This document shows, one piece after another, positions 7,671-10,943 of a DNA stretch of 10,943 bases; the first letter of the stretch is position 1, and each line of letters opens with the position of its first letter. The notes below the pieces were generated by a model, which was not told the origin of the DNA, searched no databases, and saw only the letters and a program-made list of their open reading frames with translations. The stretch lies in the NCBI GenBank assembly GCA_003024985.2, contig PXIH01S0011314.1. One strand, given 5' to 3'. The DNA comes from Euperipatoides rowelli. Lineage: Eukaryota; Onychophora; Udeonychophora; Euonychophora; Peripatopsidae. Both the position numbers and the translations under genes were made by a program.

Positions 7671-8139
7671 AATTTAAAGTTTTATATAGGCTACTGTAAC
7701 TTAAAATAGATGAATATTTATCAGCTAGCAATATTATAGACTAGTATTTATTGCCTAAGAGATTAATCATCTGCTTTTGCTAGTCCTAATAGGTCCAGGG
7801 AGAGTAAACAAATTCAATCATTAATTATTATTATTCTATACATTGGTTAATTATGTCTGGTCCTCTATTTTCAAATTGATTTTTTTCTATAGGCTACATT
7901 AAATATAAAAAAACATCTTGATTTCTGTTGTCTTTATTAAAGGGCAAGACTAAAGCTGATTTAACAAAAGACACTCGTTAATGTATAATAAAGGATACAG
8001 TATACATGAACATAATGATATATTCTCAATTAGAACACATTCCGTTACTGCCAACATGATTCTTATACAATACTGACTAGTATAAGAGAGTGTATCTTGC
8101 TCTACAGTTATAATACACCACAATATCCTCTGCTTTTTC
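7671..8139. other. Non-genic stretch downstream of the pol remnant
   Basis: On the minus strand this is where the 3' untranslated region or 3' LTR of the retroelement would be expected. I could not find a repeated LTR, a TG...CA boundary or a target duplication, so no LTR is annotated. Confidence 0.45.
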
Positions 8140-9290
8140 TAGGTTTGACCTGTCTAGTGGTTTCCTGTTTCTTGGGCGTATCAAAGCGGTCTTGGTGGTG
8201 TGTGCTCCATCTCTAAACCTAATTCTGAATGTCGCATAGGGATAATGATTTCTTCTGTGTTTTCCTAATTAGGATTAGTATTAATTGATATGTGTGTCCA
8301 AACATCTGTTGTTACTAAATGTGTGGTACTGGGACTAGGCAATAGACTTAATATTTTAGTTACAGTTCTCATATGGGGTTCTTCCGGTATGGTCTATTCC
8401 CCTATTTGAAATTTGCAAAAGTAAATTAGGTACGGTACCATTATCCGATATATGTTTCGGGTAACCAAAACTTGAAAAATGTTCCTCTAAAGCATACAGT
8501 ACATAAATGAATCAGTATCAGCTTTGTTTAATACTTGTACTTCCGGCCATTTAGAAAATGTGTCACTGTGTAGTCTCTCCCAAAGTGTTCCGAGGCATAT
8601 CCTATGGTGTATTGACTTTTTAGGCGGGCACCAGGCTCTTTCCTTGCATTTGGCATTTGTGACATCCGCAGGGTATTAGTTCATTATCCTGGTCTATTTT
8701 AGGCCACAAATAAATTGATAGGGCTAAAAGTTTCATCTTTACAATAGCAGTATGGTGCTCTAAAATACCTTATTTTTGGAGTTTATCTAACTCTTTTTCA
8801 ATGGTTGGAAGTAGTTTAAATGGCACTGATCTGCGTTTGAAGAATTTTTGTACTGCATTTATTTTTTAAAAATACACTTTTTCAACATGTCTTTCTATAC
8901 AGACAAATTCTGTTGAGAATAATTCTTGATGTTTTCCTAGTAAGGTTTTTAATTGCACATGAGACGTTTCTGTAATGTTGATTGTAAAAGTCCGTTCTGT
9001 AGGTTAGTATGTAATCCCATGGATAGAAACCAAGCACATCTAAGTAATATGAAAATACCTTTTTATGTTACAAACAAAATTATTTGCATAAGCATTAATG
9101 CACTGTAGCCTACATTGGTTTTTCACATTCTTGATTTAATAAAATGATTAAACGCACATAATACAATTGCTGTACTTTTTAATTCTTGTGCAGGCCAACA
9201 TTTTTTAAAAATATTATTTGGCATAATAGATACAACTTTGCTGGCATCCAATTCAAATGGAATTATTTTGTATTTTAAAATAATTATAGA
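8140..9290 (-). pseudogene. Ty3/gypsy pol remnant, copy 1 (protease, RT edge, integrase)
   Basis: Read on the minus strand, the pieces follow Ty3/gypsy order. Protease (about 9287-9150): a PFELDA...SIMP...KKCWP segment resembling the retropepsin active-site region, with the catalytic LDTG changed to LDAS; a CAWFLSMGL segment near 9040 resembles the protease end. RT N-terminus (about 9005-8758): HVQLKTLLGKHQELFS, then FFKRRSVPFKLLP and IEKELDKLQK, interrupted by stops at 8866-8868 and 8770-8772. The RT catalytic core and RNase H are missing: at about 8758 the frame passes straight into integrase. Integrase (8757 down to about 8355): KMKLLALS...WPKIDQD, CHKCQ zinc ligands (8653-8664), LWERLH, a second deletion, TFSKWPEV (8539-8562), then after a frameshift FGYPKHISDNGT (D of the catalytic triad, near 8434-8445). 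A tail RPRNRKPLDRS near 8150-8190 resembles the polyprotein end. Non-functional. Confidence 0.9.
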
Positions 9291-9299
9291 ACTCCAAAT

Positions 9300-9487
9300 T
9301 CTTTATGAACACTCCTCTTGATCCCCGTCATCTTACATTGCTGTTTAAAAGTCTCCACTCATTCGATTATAGAATTAATGGGTGCTTTGTACTTCAGATA
9401 TTTTTTGCCTGCCTGCTCTTCTGGCATTTGTACAAGGGTGTGGTTATGCAAATTTGTATCTTCCTCTGCTCTCCATTCCATAGAATA
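9300..9487 (-). pseudogene. Possible gag scrap upstream of the pol remnant
   Basis: The minus strand is open for 42 codons from ATG near 9482 to a TGA, then continues in the same frame with VETFKQQCKMTG. A W/E-x-FKQQ...TG pattern recurs in Gag of several Ty3/gypsy groups, and the position just upstream of the protease fits gag. No CCHC zinc knuckle is present, so part of gag would be deleted. The match is only suggestive; the segment could be unrelated sequence. The plus strand is also open here (9305-9565), which I take as the antisense shadow. Confidence 0.28.
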
Positions 9488-10200
9488 TGGATTAAAAGCA
9501 AAATTTTGACAAACATAAAACTAAAGGTTCAGGATAACTCTTTTTTTTTTTTCAAATTTTCATAACTTTGAAGTAGAGAAATGACTCCAAGCTCTGTGTA
9601 GTTTGGTTTGAGTCATATTGGGTGTTCTATAACCTGGTTGGTTTACTGTATAGTCCATTATACAATGAGTAGCTTATCAAGTTATTCTCTTGGGGCCAGC
9701 AGTATTTCTGACCGATACGACTACTATTTGAAGTTATGGAGGATCACTTTATGAACCAATCAGAACCAGTCTCAGTATTGTACATCTGTTAACTTAAGAA
9801 TATTTAGTGATACAGACGGACAGACAATATTTCTTTCATCATAAACAGAAGATTAAACAATTTTTGTGGTTTCCTTTTATTGCCTCAACTCCTAAAGACA
9901 TAGCTAGGCTCTGAATGCATTTAATCTTAATATTTATGTTCAGTTGGAACAGAAATCAATGATTCAGGATCTCTCCAGGGAATGGANTCTGATCGTCCTC
10001 TTTACCCTTCATCCTCCTTATTTATTTCAAATTTGCTTCACGTTAATCAATAAATGAAATATCCAATTCCTAAATACAGGCGATACAATCATACAATCCA
10101 GATTCTACTGCGTTTTTGACATCTGTGCATATATTTTCCTCATTATGGAAAATATAGATGGTGCCCGCCACCCTACACGGTATTTTAGAATGTGCTCTTG
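9488..10200. other. Non-genic stretch between pol copies
   Basis: No gene recognised; T-run at 9540-9552, N at 9987. Its right part is presumably the interior of the hAT-type element whose terminus lies at 10211-10225, but no left terminus CAGGGGTTCCC was found in the window, so the extent of that element is unknown. Confidence 0.45.
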
Positions 10201-10233
10201 GGTATAAAAAGGTTGGGAACCCCTGCACTAAAG
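10201..10233. mobile_element. hAT-type right terminus with half of target duplication
   Basis: The sequence ...TAAAAAGGTTGGGAACCCCTG ends at 10225, which is the inverted form of a CAGGGGTTCCCAACC hAT (Charlie-like) terminus. It abuts CACTAAAG (10226-10233), the expected 8-bp target duplication, which aligns with CTCTAAAG (8485-8492) in pol copy 1. The last 20 bases resemble the right end of the MITE at 10786-10805 (TAAAAAGGTTGGGA shared). The opposite terminus and duplication were not found, so this may be a truncated element or one joined by a later rearrangement. Confidence 0.65.
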
Positions 10234-10498
10234 CATACAGTACATAAATGAATCAGTATCAGCTTTGTTTAATACTTGTACTTCCGGCCATTTAGAAAAT
10301 ATGTCACTGTGTAGTCTCTCCCAAAGTGTTCCGAGGCATATGCAATGGTGTATTGGCTTTTTAGGTGGGCGCCAGGCTCTTTCCTTGCATTTGGCATTTG
10401 AGACATCCGCAGGCTATTAGTTCATTATACTGGTCTATTTTAGGCCACAAATAAATTGATAGGGCTAAAAGTTTCATCTTTACAATAGCAGTATGGTG

Positions 10499-10506
10499 CT
10501 CTAAAA
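10499..10506. repeat. Target site duplication, left (CTCTAAAA)
   Basis: CTCTAAAA directly precedes the MITE and recurs exactly after it (10806-10813). Copy 1 of the pol remnant has a single CTCTAAAA at 8758-8765, the unoccupied site. Confidence 0.95.
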
Positions 10507-10805
10507 CAGTGGTTCCCATCTGTGGTCCCTGGAGCATTACCTGATGGTCCCTGACTGTTTTATCAATTTAAAAACAATCCTACATTTTTAGTTTGGCAAC
10601 TAATCAATAACTTGTAAATGAATATAAGCATATTATTTTAAAACAATTGATTATGGTATTGTGATATTACATATAAGCTGGTGCTCCTACCCAAAAAAAG
10701 CTCATCAAATAATAATATCTATTAGTGTGTGTGTGTGCTGGTGGTCCACAACTTTTATGTAGTTGGAAAAGTGGTCCTCACATGTAAAAAGGTTGGGAGT
10801 CACTG
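10507..10805. mobile_element. Complete 299-bp hAT (Charlie-like) MITE
   Basis: It begins CAGTGGTTCCCATCT and ends GGTTGGGAGTCACTG, imperfect terminal inverted repeats starting CAGTG on both sides. It is flanked by perfect 8-bp duplications CTCTAAAA, the length typical of hAT transposases. Subterminal GTGGTCC/GGTCCCTG words occur near both ends, and a short (GT)n lies at 10725-10737. No coding frame is present, so it must have been moved in trans. The paralogous empty site in pol copy 1 (8758-8765) confirms the boundaries to the base. Confidence 0.93.
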
Positions 10806-10813
10806 CTCTAAAA
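10806..10813. repeat. Target site duplication, right (CTCTAAAA)
   Basis: Exact copy of 10499-10506, immediately after the MITE terminus CACTG. Confidence 0.95.
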
Positions 10814-10943
10814 TACCTTATTTTTGGATTTTATCTAACTCTTTTTCAATGGTTGGAAGTAGTATAAATGGCACTGATCTGCATTTGAAGAATTTGGGTA
10901 CTATACTGCATTTATTTTTTAAAAATACACTTTTTCAACAGGT

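Larger units (their letters stand above)
10228..10943 (-). pseudogene. Ty3/gypsy pol remnant, copy 2 (interrupted, runs off window)
   Basis: This aligns with 8487-8890 of copy 1. By hand I count about 15 substitutions and one 5-bp insertion (near 10901) over about 404 aligned bases, roughly 96% identity. It carries the same lesions: the RT-to-integrase deletion junction, the LQK-stop in the RT edge, the stop after the integrase zinc-finger segment, and the deletion before TFSKWPEV. It therefore descends from the already deleted form. A 299-bp MITE splits it at 10507-10805. Its left edge coincides with a hAT terminus at 10225 and its other end lies beyond the window. Confidence 0.88.

Noticed and set aside
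8264-8273. CCTAATTAGG palindrome
   Set aside because: It is short and expected by chance in A+T-rich DNA; it lies inside the decayed integrase tail.
9305-9565. Plus-strand open frames of 63 and 86 codons
   Set aside because: They are antisense to the gag/protease remnant of the retroelement and end in a poly-T/Phe run.
1-10943. CRISPR array, bacterial operon or phage module
   Set aside because: There are no regularly spaced identical repeats, no ribosome binding sites and no prokaryotic genes; transposon types and composition are eukaryotic.

Overview
The window looks like non-genic, repeat-laden DNA from an animal nuclear genome. It is strongly A+T-rich (about 70% by eye), has long homopolymer runs and single scattered N positions (968, 1665, 2301, 4721, 5477, 7102, 7621, 9987), and shows no bacterial gene organisation. 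The mix of Ty3/gypsy and hAT elements, together with a recurrent TAGCCTA/TAGGCCTA word on both strands, would suit a marine invertebrate, possibly an echinoderm-like deuterostome. That taxonomic guess is weak. No intact protein gene was found; most long open frames lie over repeats or A+T-rich filler.

Layout. 1-126 is a decayed GAGACCAAGACC-type minisatellite with XhoI-centred palindromes. 879-950 looks like one terminus of a hAT-type DNA transposon. 1212-1344 and 1708-1828 form an imperfect inverted repeat, directly followed by a 191/178-bp direct tandem duplication (1824-2190). 3118-3144 is a perfect T14/A13 foldback and 3244-3292 a triplet microsatellite. 3651-3990 is a second tandem array with units of about 127-146 bp. 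4384-4575 (minus) is an unusually open, slightly GC-richer island that could be an exon with one membrane segment. 5276-5335 carries a hammerhead-ribozyme-like core. 7511-7670 has the look of a 27-nt microexon, an 88-nt intron and a short terminal exon.

The right third is the best supported part. On the minus strand, 8140-9290 is a collapsed Ty3/gypsy pol pseudogene: protease, the N-terminal edge of reverse transcriptase, then a jump straight into integrase, with stops and frameshifts. A possible gag scrap lies upstream (9300-9487). A second copy, about 96% identical by hand count and carrying the same deletions and stops, occupies 10228-10943 and runs off the window. Copy 2 has been hit twice by hAT-type transposons. 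One terminus abuts its left edge at 10225. A complete 299-bp MITE (10507-10805) sits inside it with a perfect 8-bp target duplication, and copy 1 preserves the empty site. This gives a relative history: retroelement insertion, internal deletion, duplication of the deleted form, then hAT insertions.

Nothing here can be called a functional new system with confidence. The observations most worth testing are the duplicated defective pol with its empty-site record, the hammerhead-like core, the microexon/intron candidate and the minus-strand open island.
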